Assembly: GCA_028279405.1 (NCBI GenBank)
Contig: JANQNU010000079.1
Coordinates: forward strand, 40,205 to 104,204
DNA from: Phycisphaerae bacterium
GTDB taxonomy: Bacteria > Planctomycetota > Phycisphaerae > UBA1845 > Fen-1342
Reading direction: 5' to 3'
DNA length: 64,000 bases
Made by a program: the position numbers and the translations under genes
Shown here: positions 37,426 to 46,682 of the stretch, piece after piece
Numbering within the stretch: position 1 is the first letter of the stretch
Layout: each line of letters opens with the position of its first letter
Notes under the pieces: generated by a model
The model's input: the letters and a program-made list of their open reading frames with translations, nothing else
What the model was told of the DNA's origin: nothing
Database searches by the model: none

Positions 37426-39120
37426 CTACTGAAGGTTGACCAGGACGAGGACCAGGCCGGTGGAGCCCTGTTCGAGGGCGGTCATGGCCTTGCCGATCAC
37501 CGCGCCGTGTGACCGGCTGGCGTCCGCGGCCTTCATGGCGTGTCCCGGTCGGTCGGCGGTGGTGAGCAGATCACCCGGCGTGATGGCGTTGGCGGTGGTG
37601 TCGCAGTGGACCCAGACGCGGCCGCTCAGCGCGATCGGCGGGGCCTCGTCCTTGTTCGTGCCAGGCAGGTTGCCGAGTACCGCACCGACTGGCAGGTCGC
37701 CGGCACCGCTGATGACGCCAGCGACGCGCTTGTTGTAGGCGCCCTTTGCCAGGCACAGCTGACCGGCGTTGTTTTCGTCGATCATCACGACCATTCCCGG
37801 CGTGTTCGTGTCGTTGACCGGGAAGCGCTCGGCGACGTCCGCACCGGTGATTTCGAGCACCTGAACCTTGGTCGTACCGTCAGGCAGGAGCTGCAGGATC
37901 TTCTCGTTCGCGGTCGGGTTGGTGTCGGAGCCGTAGGTGAAGTTGAGGTCGCCGACGTTGCCGGTGGTGCGACGGTAGATCGACCACTTGTTCGTGATGG
38001 AGCCGTCGACTTCGGCGAGGACGATACCGGAGCCGGCGCCGCCTTCGTCGTCGCTGTAGAGGCCGAGCCAGGCGTTGGGGGACTCGATCGCGACATCGTC
38101 GCTATTGAGGTCGGACGAGTCGAAGCCGGTGACGGCGCCGTTGCGCACGTGGAGCTTGGTGAAGGCGCTGTTGAAGCCGACGCCGACGTCGCCGCCGCCG
38201 TGCGCGAGCGTCACGTTGCCGTTGGTGGCCCAGTTGAGGTGGAGGGTCGAACCGCCGCCGTCGTCGAGGTTGCGGCTGTTGATCTGGCCGCCTTCGAAGT
38301 CCAGCGCGGTGTGGAAGACAAAGGAGCTGGGATCCTGGAAGGTCTCGAGGCGCAGCGCGCGCGGCGCGTCGAAGGCCGAGTTTGACGCGTAGACGTGCAG
38401 CCGGCCGTCGGGCGTGGTTTCGCCGACGCCGACGTCGCCGCCGCCGTTGGCGATCAGGACGTTACCGCTCGAAGCGGCGTTGAGGTTCAGCGTGCTGTCG
38501 TTCGTCGTGCCCGAGACATCCGAATAGGCGTTGACGGCGGTGTTCTTGAACTCGAGCAAGCTGGTCACGTTGCCGATTGCCTGCTTCGTGCGCAGCCGCA
38601 TGACCGTTGCCGGAACCAGCAGGCCGCTGGACGCCTGCACCTCGAGTTTCGCGGTGGGATCGTCGTAACCGATTCCGACCTGGGCGTTGTTCGTGTTCGC
38701 GATGTCGTTACCGTTCGCGTACCAGAAGGTGTTGGTCGCATAGAGCGCCACCGGTGCCGGGAGCGCCTGCTGGCGGGGTGTGAGTGCGGTGTAGCCGCCG
38801 ACACTGGCACCAGGACGAACGCCGAGCTCGATCCAGCGCGCGTCGGGACCGAAGACGTCCGCGCCAAAGTCGGGCGCTACCGTGAACACACCGTCCGCGA
38901 CATCGACATCAGCAATAAACAGGGGGCCGGCGATCAGCGTGCCGCCGACCGCGTCGTCGTACACGCGAAAAGCGAGGTCATATTGGCCGTTTGCCGGCGA
39001 CCCGGCGTCGAGCAGATAGCCCTGGTAGTTGATCGCGGTTCCGACGTCCGCGGCCCAACTCACGGACGTCGCGTTGACCAGCAGAACGCTCAGTCCGATC
39101 GTGCTCAGTTTCCGTAACAT
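37426..39120 (-). CDS. Secreted tail-fibre-like protein with VGIG repeats and C-terminal chaperone-like domain
   Basis: 564 residues. Signal peptide (LSTIGLSVLLVNATSVSWAAD), with AAGGAG 6 nt before the ATG. A conserved N-terminal domain (TAINYQGYLLDAGSPANGQY) is followed by three copies of a beta-repeat: QVGIGYDDPTAKLEV (147-161), GGDVGVGETTPDGRLHV (227-243) and GGDVGVGFNSAFTKLHV (309-325), spaced about 81 residues. The C-terminus (AERFPVN, then VAGVISGAGDLPVGAVLG and IALSGRVWVHCD) resembles intramolecular chaperone/G2-peptidase domains that trimerise and sometimes self-cleave in phage tail fibres. Likely a surface fibre or adhesin; role not shown by sequence. Same transcript as the metallopeptidase. 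Confidence 0.7.
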   Translation of the reverse strand: MLRKLSTIGLSVLLVNATSVSWAADVGTAINYQGYLLDAGSPANGQYDLAFRVYDDAVGGTLIAGPLFIADVDVADGVFTVAPDFGADVFGPDARWIELGVRPGASVGGYTALTPRQQALPAPVALYATNTFWYANGNDIANTNNAQVGIGYDDPTAKLEVQASSGLLVPATVMRLRTKQAIGNVTSLLEFKNTAVNAYSDVSGTTNDSTLNLNAASSGNVLIANGGGDVGVGETTPDGRLHVYASNSAFDAPRALRLETFQDPSSFVFHTALDFEGGQINSRNLDDGGGSTLHLNWATNGNVTLAHGGGDVGVGFNSAFTKLHVRNGAVTGFDSSDLNSDDVAIESPNAWLGLYSDDEGGAGSGIVLAEVDGSITNKWSIYRRTTGNVGDLNFTYGSDTNPTANEKILQLLPDGTTKVQVLEITGADVAERFPVNDTNTPGMVVMIDENNAGQLCLAKGAYNKRVAGVISGAGDLPVGAVLGNLPGTNKDEAPPIALSGRVWVHCDTTANAITPGDLLTTADRPGHAMKAADASRSHGAVIGKAMTALEQGSTGLVLVLVNLQ

Positions 39121-39431
39121 GTCTAACTCCTTGGGTGGCAGGTGGTTATTGCAAAGCGCGGGAGGTCACATCATGCTCCCGTCCGTGCTCAAGGGCGTGG
39201 TCTGGACGGGGAGGGGGCAAAAAAGCTGAGAACGCGTCGGCCTGGTTGTAGCGGGGCAGGCGCCGAATTCGGTGCGATCGCGAATTCCGGCGCGAATCGG
39301 GGCAGCAGCGGGCCCGAAGTGCGCTATAATTTCGGAATTCCGGGAATTGCAGCGTCCACGAGCGCCGGTTGTACGACTCCCCTACGGATGGAGTGAACCG
39401 ACGATCTGCGCTGCCCCGGAGATTGCGAGCC
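39121..39431. promoter_or_regulatory. Divergent promoter region of the tail-fibre-like and ECF sigma genes
   Basis: About 310 nt. A perfect -10 hexamer TATAAT (39325-39330) points toward the sigma gene, about 100 nt before its start, but no good -35 is in place. Right after it lies the palindrome CGGAATTCCG (39333-39342), a possible regulator site. Nothing else recognised. Confidence 0.35.
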
Positions 39432-39968
39432 ATGGTGACCCCGACGAGCGACCCACTTTTTTCGGAATCAGAGGCGAACGACGGCTGGGACGCGTTCTAC
39501 GAACGTCTGCGGCTGATCGCGCAGCGCGCGTTTCGGAGCGAGCGGCGCGATCATACGCTGCAGCCGACGGCGCTGGTGCATGAGGCCTTCGTTCGCTTGG
39601 CGCAGCATGAAGGCGTGGATTGGAACGACCCGAAGCGCTCGCTGGGGATCGCGGCCCAGGCGATGCGGCGCGTACTGATCGATCATGCGCGCCGCCGCAA
39701 TACGCTGCGTCGCGGCGGCGAAGCACTGCGGACGGCGTTGCGCGACGACGTCGCCGATACACCTCTCGATCTGACGCGACTCGTGGCGCTCGACGAAGCG
39801 TTGTTGAAACTCGCGGGACTGCATGCCCGACAGGCGCGCGTGGTCGAACTGCGGCTCTTCGGCGGCCTGAGCGTCGAGGAGTCGGCGAGCGTGCTTGATG
39901 TCTCGGAGCGAACCGTCAAGGGGGATTGGCGCGTTGCCCAGGCGTGGCTGCGCAAGGAGCTGGCGTGA
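39432..39968 (+). CDS. ECF sigma factor, acidobacterial/planctomycete kinase-linked type
   Basis: 178 residues from ATG 39432. Region 2 opens YERLRLIAQRAFRSERRDHT with LQPTALVHEAFVRLAQ, the wording of the ECF group that sits next to Ser/Thr kinases; region 4 is ARQARVVELRLFGGLSVEES with ASVLDVSERTVKGDWRVA. Its TGA stop overlaps the GTG start of the following kinase (GTGA), so the two are made together. In this group the kinase is thought to control the sigma factor in place of an anti-sigma protein; that is knowledge of relatives, not shown here. Confidence 0.93.
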   Translation: MVTPTSDPLFSESEANDGWDAFYERLRLIAQRAFRSERRDHTLQPTALVHEAFVRLAQHEGVDWNDPKRSLGIAAQAMRRVLIDHARRRNTLRRGGEALRTALRDDVADTPLDLTRLVALDEALLKLAGLHARQARVVELRLFGGLSVEESASVLDVSERTVKGDWRVAQAWLRKELA

Positions 39969-42829
39969 GCGCGCGGCACGATCGCGTTTCCGAAATCTTC
40001 CTGGACGTCTGCGACCGCGAGCCCGGACAACGCGACGCCCGTTTGCAGGTCCTTTGCGGAAGCGACCTGGCGCTGCGTCGAGAAGTCGAGTTGCTGCTGC
40101 AGCACGATGAGACACGCGATGCGGGAAGCGATGTGCGCACCCTGGATGTCGCAAGCGCAGGGACGGCGAACACGCCGGTCGCGACCCCCGGGCGTATCGG
40201 TCCATACGAAATCACCGGGACCCTTGGCGAAGGCGGTATGGGGATCGTCTACGACGCGCGCCAGCCGCACCCGCAGCGCGAAATCGCGCTCAAGGTGTTG
40301 CGACCGAGCGCCTGCTCAGCAACGACCCACGAACGATTCCGGCGCGAGGCGGAGATTCTGGGACGCTTGGCTCATCCGGGGATCGCGCAGGTCTTCGAGG
40401 CCGGGATCGCGTCGACATCCGCAGGGCCGGTTCCCTATCTGGCGATGGAGAAGGTGGCCGGTACCCCGCTGCTCGCATTCTGTCGACAGGCCCGGCTCAC
40501 GCTCCGACAGCGACTGCGACTCTTCGTCGAGACCTGCGATGCCGTCCATCACGCCCACCAGCGCGGCGTGATCCATCGCGACTTGAAGCCGGCCAACATT
40601 CTTGCGCTACGCGACGCATCGGCCGCGGTGCGAACCAAGGTGCTCGACTTCGGCGTCTCCTACCTGACCGATGCCGACGCGCGGCTCACCATCTCGCAGG
40701 ACCGTAGCGGGTTGCTGGGAACCCTGGCGTACATGGCGCCCGAGCAACTTTCCGGTCAGGCGCCGCCCGATATTCGTCTCGACGTGCACGCGCTTGGCGT
40801 TCTGCTGTTCGAGCTATTGACGGATGCGCATCCGTATGACATCCATGGACGCGGGCTCGCCGACGCGCTGCACATACTACGAACGCAGGAGCCGCGTTCG
40901 GCGACGCAGTTCGATCCGCGCCTGCGGGGCGATCTGTCCACCATTCTAGCGACAGCGTTGGCTCGTGATCCCGCCCGACGGTACACGTCAGTGGCGGCGA
41001 TCGCGACCGACATTCGACGATATCTGGAAGATCGCCCGATCGTGGCGCGCCCATCGCGGGCTGTCTATCTGCTCTGGAAGTTTGCGAGGCGACATCGCAC
41101 GATCGTGAGCGTCGCGACGTTGAGCGTAATGCTGCTGGTCGCGGTCGCCGTCGTTGCAAGCCTGCAGGCGGTTCGCGCGACGCGCGCTGAGCTGGATGTC
41201 CGGCTGCGAACCGTTGCGCTGGAGCATGCGCTTGCCGTCGCGGAGGATGCGCGGTCGACCGCCGAACAAAATGAAGGGCAGGCGCGCGAGGTAACCGGTT
41301 TTCTCAAGGAGATGCTGCACTCCGTCAGTCCCGAGCAGTTGGGCCGCGGCCGGGCCCTTGAGGACATGCTCGCCGAAGCCGGGCGCCGCTTGGCCTCGAC
41401 GCTCGCCGACCAGCCACTGACACGCGCCGATCTACACGAGACGATCGCGTCCGCTTATGCGAGCCTCGGTGCGTACGACAACAGCGCCCCGTATTCACGC
41501 GAGGCGCTGCGCCTTTACGAGACGCACGGCGCCCGGTGGTCCGCCGGTTGGTTTCGGTCGGCGGCGCTTGCAGCACGCATCGAACTCCATACGGGAGACA
41601 TCCAGGACGCGGCGGACCGGCTGCGAACACTTCACGCGGAATCGCTGCGCGAACTCGGGGCGACCCACCGCGAGACGCGTGCGATTCTGTTCGCGAGGAT
41701 CGAAGCCGAAGCACGTAGCGGCGCGTTCAGGCGCGCTCGTGAGCTGCTTAACACGGTGCTGCAAAGCGATGATCGCGGTGGCGACGCGCCGAAATACCTG
41801 GTTCATGCCCTGGTCCAGCTCGGCCGGGTGCACCGCTTGGAGAAACGACTGCCCGAGGCGCAGGAGCTTTTTGCAACCGCGGTGGACACGGCACGCGATC
41901 GCTTCGGTGCAGAGGATCCGCGTACACTGGCGGCGCTGCGCGGTCTGGCGAAGACATTGGCGGAAGCTGGCGATGTAGCCGTCGCCGAGCCGATGTTGGT
42001 CGAGGCCCTCGAAGTGTCGCGCGCCCGCCATGGCGCTGACCGGCCGGTAACGCTGGATCTGATGACGGCGCTCGGCGAAGTGCGTTGGGAGTACGGGCGC
42101 TATGCGGACGCCCGAGAGGTGCTGACCGAAAGCCTCGCGATGCACCGCGACGTGCGCGGGGTGCGGCATTGGCGTACGCAGCGGACGATGGTGCTGCTTG
42201 GCCGCGTTTTTCGTGACCAGGGGCGTTTCGACGAGGCCTTGTCGCTATTCGATGAACTATTGCAAGTCCGTACTGAAACGCGCCGTGCGGACCATCCCTC
42301 GATTCAGCGCGTACGGGTCCATATTGCGACCGTGCTCTGCCGACAGGGTCGGCTCGACGAAGCACAGGCGCTGTGCGAGTCGGCATACGCGCAGATCGTG
42401 GCGTACTTCGGTCACGGTCACCCGGACACGATCTGGTATGCCAAGACGCTCGCCGACTGGTACCGCTTGAGCGGCGAGTTGGACGCGGCGCGGGACCTGG
42501 CCCAAGCCGCCCTCATCGACTGTATCGAGGCACGCGGCGTCGAACGTCCGCTGACTCACTCGTTGCAACACTGCCTCGCGCTCATTGAGCGAGATCGGGG
42601 CGGTGTCGTGGAAGCGGAGCGGCTCATGCGGAACGCCTTCGAGGCGCGGCAGGCAATGCAGGGTCCCTGCGCCCGTCAGACGCGCGCCTCGCGCAAGGCC
42701 CTGACGGCACTCCTTCGGCTGCGCGGTGCTGCGAAGGACGCAGACGTGCAGATAGTCGCCGAGCCCTGTGCCGCGCCCCAATCGCCGGCAGCGGGCGAAT
42801 TTCGGTGTGAGCTGCTCGAAAGCGAGTGA
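39965..42829 (+). CDS. Transmembrane Ser/Thr protein kinase with TPR-type repeats
   Basis: 954 residues from GTG 39965. The N-terminal region of about 70 residues (VSEIFLDVCDREPGQRDARL) is typical of sigma-linked kinases. Kinase domain: GEGGMG loop 88-93, ATP Lys110 in IALKVLR, catalytic HRDLKPAN at 204-211 with Asp206, DFG at 228-230, APEQ at 259-262, so it should be active. A membrane helix is at about 379-400. The rest (about 420-940) consists of TPR-like pairs (AYASLGAYDNSAPYSREALR, LVQLGRVHRLEKRLPEAQEL), a likely sensor or partner platform. Translationally coupled to the ECF sigma gene upstream. Confidence 0.92.
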   Translation: MSARHDRVSEIFLDVCDREPGQRDARLQVLCGSDLALRREVELLLQHDETRDAGSDVRTLDVASAGTANTPVATPGRIGPYEITGTLGEGGMGIVYDARQPHPQREIALKVLRPSACSATTHERFRREAEILGRLAHPGIAQVFEAGIASTSAGPVPYLAMEKVAGTPLLAFCRQARLTLRQRLRLFVETCDAVHHAHQRGVIHRDLKPANILALRDASAAVRTKVLDFGVSYLTDADARLTISQDRSGLLGTLAYMAPEQLSGQAPPDIRLDVHALGVLLFELLTDAHPYDIHGRGLADALHILRTQEPRSATQFDPRLRGDLSTILATALARDPARRYTSVAAIATDIRRYLEDRPIVARPSRAVYLLWKFARRHRTIVSVATLSVMLLVAVAVVASLQAVRATRAELDVRLRTVALEHALAVAEDARSTAEQNEGQAREVTGFLKEMLHSVSPEQLGRGRALEDMLAEAGRRLASTLADQPLTRADLHETIASAYASLGAYDNSAPYSREALRLYETHGARWSAGWFRSAALAARIELHTGDIQDAADRLRTLHAESLRELGATHRETRAILFARIEAEARSGAFRRARELLNTVLQSDDRGGDAPKYLVHALVQLGRVHRLEKRLPEAQELFATAVDTARDRFGAEDPRTLAALRGLAKTLAEAGDVAVAEPMLVEALEVSRARHGADRPVTLDLMTALGEVRWEYGRYADAREVLTESLAMHRDVRGVRHWRTQRTMVLLGRVFRDQGRFDEALSLFDELLQVRTETRRADHPSIQRVRVHIATVLCRQGRLDEAQALCESAYAQIVAYFGHGHPDTIWYAKTLADWYRLSGELDAARDLAQAALIDCIEARGVERPLTHSLQHCLALIERDRGGVVEAERLMRNAFEARQAMQGPCARQTRASRKALTALLRLRGAAKDADVQIVAEPCAAPQSPAAGEFRCELLESE

Positions 42830-43127
42830 CCCCGGCAAGCGACGGGTCAGTCCTTTGCCCCAACCTTGGTTGCTGCACGTTCCGAACACTGGCGGACAAG
42901 CCGCCAGTGCCACCCCCTAGAACGAGCCCCGAGTGCCAGCGAGGGGATCAAGATGTGCGAGCCGAATGGCCCCGTTGTTTGCCGGGTGAGACGCCCGTTC
43001 CACCCTATAGCGCCAGACGTCTCGGTCTGGCACCCTCTGATCTGTCGTCAACCCCGGGGGGGGGCGGCACTACGGATGTTTCCGTAGGACCTGGATCCCC
43101 TCTGGTGCGTTTGCGCCTTCTTTTTGT
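42830..43127. repeat. Intergenic repeat island D
   Basis: About 300 nt with two perfect hairpins: CACTGGCGG-ACAAG-CCGCCAGTG (42887-42909) and GCCAGAC-GTCTCG-GTCTGGC (43012-43031). Between them are AACGAGCCCCGAGTGCCAGC with GAGGGG (42921-42946), a variant of the CGAGCxxCGAGCG module, and GGGTGAGACGCCCGTTCCAC (42984-43003) that recurs at 60149. Confidence 0.6.
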
Positions 43128-43156
43128 TTGGCATTCGAGCGAATCCTGCCTATAAA
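43128..43156 (+). promoter_or_regulatory. Housekeeping-type promoter of the second sigma/kinase pair
   Basis: TTGGCA and TATAAA are separated by exactly 17 nt, close to the vegetative sigma consensus, and lie 41 nt before the ATG at 43197, which has AGGAG 8 nt upstream. This means the ECF sigma gene itself is probably read by the main sigma factor. Confidence 0.55.
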
Positions 43157-43196
43157 TGGAGTTGGAGGATCGATCTAACGACCAGGAGTAAGTTCG

Positions 43197-43718
43197 ATGC
43201 CGGTCGGCGATCTCAACGCGGAGCTCACCCGGGGGATGTATGACGACCTCCGACGTCTGGCGTATGCCTATTTTCGCCGGGCGCGCGGCTGTTCGCTGCA
43301 GCCTACCGAACTCGTCAACGAAGCGTGCGTACAACTACTCGGCAAGACGCGGGCGTGTTGGGAGTCGCCGGCTCACTTCAAGGCGGTTGCTGCCCGAAAG
43401 CTCTGGCAGGTGCTCGTTGATTACCTGCGTCGGCGGAACGCCAAGAAGCGCGGGGGCAATCGGCAGCGGATCTCCCTCGAGCGGTCGACGGTTTCGTGGA
43501 TGGATCAGACGGTCGAGATGATGGACCTGGCGGAGGCGCTGGACAGCTTGTCGGCCGTCTCCGAGCGGGCGCGGGACGTGATCATTCTGCGCTGTTTCGG
43601 TCGGCTGACCTCGAAGGAGGCGGCCGATGCGCTCACGGTGAGCGTGAGCACCGTCGAGAAAGACTATCGTTTTGGTTTGAACTGGCTCAATCGGCATCTG
43701 GCGGGATACAACGCGTGA
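43197..43718 (+). CDS. ECF sigma factor, kinase-linked type (second copy)
   Basis: 173 residues. Region 2 MYDDLRRLAYAYFRRARGCS with LQPTELVNEACVQLL and region 4 RARDVIILRCFGRLTSKEAA with DALTVSVSTVEKDYRFGLNW. Same group as the sigma factor at 39432; both have the LQPTxLVxEAxVxL signature. Its stop overlaps the GTG of the next kinase (GTGA). Starts at an ATG with AGGAG at good distance. Confidence 0.93.
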   Translation: MPVGDLNAELTRGMYDDLRRLAYAYFRRARGCSLQPTELVNEACVQLLGKTRACWESPAHFKAVAARKLWQVLVDYLRRRNAKKRGGNRQRISLERSTVSWMDQTVEMMDLAEALDSLSAVSERARDVIILRCFGRLTSKEAADALTVSVSTVEKDYRFGLNWLNRHLAGYNA

Positions 43719-45040
43719 GCACGGAGTATCACATCCGGTTGCAGTCGCTGATCGACCGGGCGCTCGATCAGAATACGACGATCCGCGGTCCGTTCCTCGA
43801 GCAGGCCTGTGCAGACGACACGCGGCTTCTCGCGGACGTACATGCGTTGCTGCCATACGCGTTGACAGCTGCGGACGGGCCGACGCCGCGGATCGAGCCG
43901 GTGAACATCCCGATGCCGGGGTCGACGGCCGGTACGCAGACGCGATCGTTCGCGCTCGATGCAGAAGAGGTTTATCGGCCGCCGTTCAGCCTCGACCAGT
44001 ATCGTGTTCAGGCGATTCTGGGCCGCGGCGGGATGGGGGTCGTGTATCGCGCCGTGCATGCGACGAGTCGGATGGTGGTTGCGATCAAGCTGCTACGACC
44101 CGAGGCGCTCTCCTCTCAGAGCCGGCATCGGTTTGTGCTTGAAACGGAGATCCTGCGAAACCTCAAGCATCCGGGGGTCGCGCGGATTCTCTTTGCGGGT
44201 GTCGGACGGATTCCGCGCCGTGATGGTCGGCGAATGCGCATTCGCGAGCATCCCTACTTTGTTATGGAGTTCATCGACGGTCTGCCGCTGACGCAGTACG
44301 CCGAGTCGCAGGCGCTGACCCTCGGCGACCGGTTGGCGTTGTTTGGGCAGGTGTGCGACGCTGTCGAGTTTGCCCACCGTCGGGGCATCATTCATCGCGA
44401 TTTGAAGCCCGACAACATCATGGTCGATGGCATGGGTGTGGTGAAGGTGCTCGATTTTGGTGTAGCCCGGCTGCTGGATCTGGACGTACCGTTGTTTCAG
44501 GCGGAGAACGGAACGTTCGTCGGCACGCCGGCGTATGCGAGTCCCGAGCAGTTCTCCGGGCAGATGGAATCGTTGAACGCGCGATCGGATGTGTACTCGC
44601 TGACGCTAATCTTGCACGAGCTGCTTACGGGACGGCGCCCCGAACTCGTCAAGGGGCGTCTGGCAATCTATCCCTCGCGCGTACAGCAGCGTTTCGCGCT
44701 GGACGAGAACGCGCGCGAGGTGGAGTATCTCGTTCGTGAGGTCTTGACACGCGGGTTGTCGCGCGACCCGAAGAACCGTTACGCGTCGGCTGGAGCACTC
44801 CATGAGGCGGTGGCTCCGTTGATGGAGTTGGCGCTACCGTCGCCGAACTGGATCCAGCGCGTCTGGGGTCAGCTGCAATCGTTCTTCAGCACGGGCACCG
44901 AGAGCAGTTCGGCGGCCGGGCTGCTGCGAACGGTCTTGCGGGCGCGGATTGAGATGTCGGTGCCGGTGCAGCTCCCCCGTGAGCGGGTCGAGCCTGCGGT
45001 CGTTTCCGGCGACACCACCGAGTATATCGTCAGTTCCTGA
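43715..45040 (+). CDS. Ser/Thr protein kinase (second copy, no TPR region)
   Basis: 441 residues from GTG 43715. The N-terminal FLEQACADDTRLLADVHALL matches the N-region of the first kinase. GRGGMG loop 103-108, Lys125 in VAIKLLR, HRDLKPDN 227-234, DFG 247-249, SPEQ 276-279 in the activation segment; all catalytic residues present. An Arg-rich insertion (FAGVGRIPRRDGRRMRIREH) lies in the N-lobe. Unlike the first kinase it has no membrane helix and no repeats, so it should be soluble. Coupled to the ECF sigma upstream. The two sigma/kinase pairs are likely an old tandem duplication whose kinases diverged in their sensor parts. Confidence 0.9.
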   Translation: MSTEYHIRLQSLIDRALDQNTTIRGPFLEQACADDTRLLADVHALLPYALTAADGPTPRIEPVNIPMPGSTAGTQTRSFALDAEEVYRPPFSLDQYRVQAILGRGGMGVVYRAVHATSRMVVAIKLLRPEALSSQSRHRFVLETEILRNLKHPGVARILFAGVGRIPRRDGRRMRIREHPYFVMEFIDGLPLTQYAESQALTLGDRLALFGQVCDAVEFAHRRGIIHRDLKPDNIMVDGMGVVKVLDFGVARLLDLDVPLFQAENGTFVGTPAYASPEQFSGQMESLNARSDVYSLTLILHELLTGRRPELVKGRLAIYPSRVQQRFALDENAREVEYLVREVLTRGLSRDPKNRYASAGALHEAVAPLMELALPSPNWIQRVWGQLQSFFSTGTESSSAAGLLRTVLRARIEMSVPVQLPRERVEPAVVSGDTTEYIVSS

Positions 45041-45210
45041 CGCTCGGCGATCTTGGCCCACTGACACTGGTTTCCGTGCGAGTATTCGCGCCGGTTCGCT
45101 CCTGGGCGGGCGAGACCGCTCGGATCCGCCCGTCTCTCCCGCCCATCACGCGCTGCATGATTCGGGACGCCTACCATTGACCGGACTCGTTCGTTCAGTG
45201 GAGGTTGCTC

Positions 45211-45732
45211 ATGGCCGGCGGAATTGGCACACGTCACACCGAGTTTTTCGGACCCGACTTTGCGCGCGGACCGTTCAGCGGGGATCCGCTGCAAATCGCA
45301 ACGGCGCTGGCGCAGCTGCGGATGCCGCTGCTGCGGTCCGACAGCGAACTCGAGAGTCATGCCGAGTTCATCAGTACGCTCGCGGAGAAGCTGGCACCTG
45401 ACCAAGCGTCCATGGTTCGCACCGACGTCGGCAACGAAACAGCGAACGCGATCGACACGTCGATCCGCGTCGATGCTTCGCGACACTACTTGCTGCACTG
45501 CTGGCTCACCGACACGACCGGCGGCGGCGCGACGACGGTGTCTCCCGATACAGTGACGTGGAACACAGGGGTCGTGCTTAGCGAGGAGGTCACCAAGAGA
45601 CGGTTCCTGATCGTCACGTCCGCGACCGGCGTCGCAAATGTCACGGTCCAATACACCGGCATCAAGGTCTGGCGTTGGGCCGTCGCGCTCGTCGGCCGCG
45701 TGTTCTACTCGTCACAGCTGTTTTTTGACTAG
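45211..45732 (+). CDS. Hypothetical protein
   Basis: 173 residues. ATG 45211 with GGAGG 7 nt upstream. No signal peptide; the sequence has a helical N-terminal part (FSGDPLQIATALAQLRMPLL) and a beta-rich second half (ASRHYLLHCWLTDTTGGGAT, RRFLIVTSATGVANVTVQYT) ending in hydrophobic/aromatic residues (VWRWAVALVGRVFYSSQLFF). I do not recognise the family. It could be a structural or surface protein, but the sequence does not show it. Confidence 0.6.
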   Translation: MAGGIGTRHTEFFGPDFARGPFSGDPLQIATALAQLRMPLLRSDSELESHAEFISTLAEKLAPDQASMVRTDVGNETANAIDTSIRVDASRHYLLHCWLTDTTGGGATTVSPDTVTWNTGVVLSEEVTKRRFLIVTSATGVANVTVQYTGIKVWRWAVALVGRVFYSSQLFFD

Positions 45733-45742
45733 TGCAACGGAT

Positions 45743-45763
45743 CTAGCGGACGACGTCCGCTGG
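45743..45763. terminator. Hairpin between converging genes
   Basis: CTAGCGGAC-GAC-GTCCGCTGG forms about 9 bp (one G-U) in the gap between the hypothetical gene and the methyltransferase gene. There is no T tract, so it may be a Rho-type or bidirectional end. Confidence 0.4.
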
Positions 45764-45770
45764 GGTCGGT

Positions 45771-46682
45771 TCATGCCTTGCGCGTCGCCTTGATGAAGAT
45801 GCCCCAGCTTTGCGTGCGGATCAGCGGGATGTTCGAGAGCACCGCGTCCGTCGCCATCAGCGCTCTGGCCGCGATCGGCTTGAACGGCACGAACCGGAAC
45901 ACGCGGACCATGTCCGGGAAGCCCATCAATGGGTACGCGATGTAGCCGAAGTACTCGATCTCGTCGATCGTGAAGTGCGGCGTCAGATACCCCTCGAGCA
46001 TGCGACGGTTAAGGTTCTTGTGATCGTCCGAGAAGTGGTCGCCGCTGTACGCGATCCGTCGCGGGAGCGTCGAGAGCAGCGACGCGTTGGTGTCCGCCAA
46101 CACGATCTGGCCATTCGGTCGCAAGACACGGTGCATCTCGCGGACCGCGGTTTCGGGCTCGGGCAGGTGGTGCAGCAGACTGCGACAGAACGCGACGTCG
46201 AACGAGCCGTCGCGAAACGGCAACTCCTGACTGTTGCCGAGCACGAGGTTGTCATAGGTTTGCCGGGCTCGCGTCAGCATCTCGCTCGAGATGTCGAGTC
46301 CGACCAGCCGATCGGCGGAGATTTGCTCCGCGAGCAGACCCAAGCCACAGCCGTTGTCGAGGATCCGCCCGTCGAGCGACACCTTCGACGTCATGCGGTC
46401 AGTCCACCACGCGTGGTACCGTTGAGCGTACTCGTCTTTATAACGTTTGGACTCGTACTCCAACGCGACGCGATCCTGGACCGCAATCTCTTCCGCAAAG
46501 CGCGACATCTCTTCGCCGAGCATCGTGGGAATTCCGGCGTCAGTTGGGTAGACCCGTCCACAGGCCGCGCAACGGAGACCGTCATCCTGGGCCGCGAGGT
46601 CCGCCTGGCATTTCAGGCAGACCAACTCGGGCATGCGCTGCAGGATCGAGGCGGAAGTGTCCGCAACCGCGGTTTCGCTCAT
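45771..46682 (-). CDS. SAM-dependent methyltransferase with N-terminal zinc ribbon
   Basis: 303 residues from ATG 46682. N-terminal ELVCLKCQADLAAQDDGLRC then AACG gives two CxxC pairs, a Trm112-like ribbon, followed by YPTDAGIPTML as in methyltransferases with this fusion. The class I core has GRILDNGCGLGLLAEQI (motif I), VGLDISSEM, LPFRDGSFDVAFCRSLLHHL (motif IV) and EMHRVLRPNGQIVLAD. The C-terminal part is hydrophobic and may bind a lipid or quinone-like substrate. Substrate unknown. Strand opposite to its neighbour, no operon. Confidence 0.85.
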   Translation of the reverse strand: MSETAVADTSASILQRMPELVCLKCQADLAAQDDGLRCAACGRVYPTDAGIPTMLGEEMSRFAEEIAVQDRVALEYESKRYKDEYAQRYHAWWTDRMTSKVSLDGRILDNGCGLGLLAEQISADRLVGLDISSEMLTRARQTYDNLVLGNSQELPFRDGSFDVAFCRSLLHHLPEPETAVREMHRVLRPNGQIVLADTNASLLSTLPRRIAYSGDHFSDDHKNLNRRMLEGYLTPHFTIDEIEYFGYIAYPLMGFPDMVRVFRFVPFKPIAARALMATDAVLSNIPLIRTQSWGIFIKATRKA

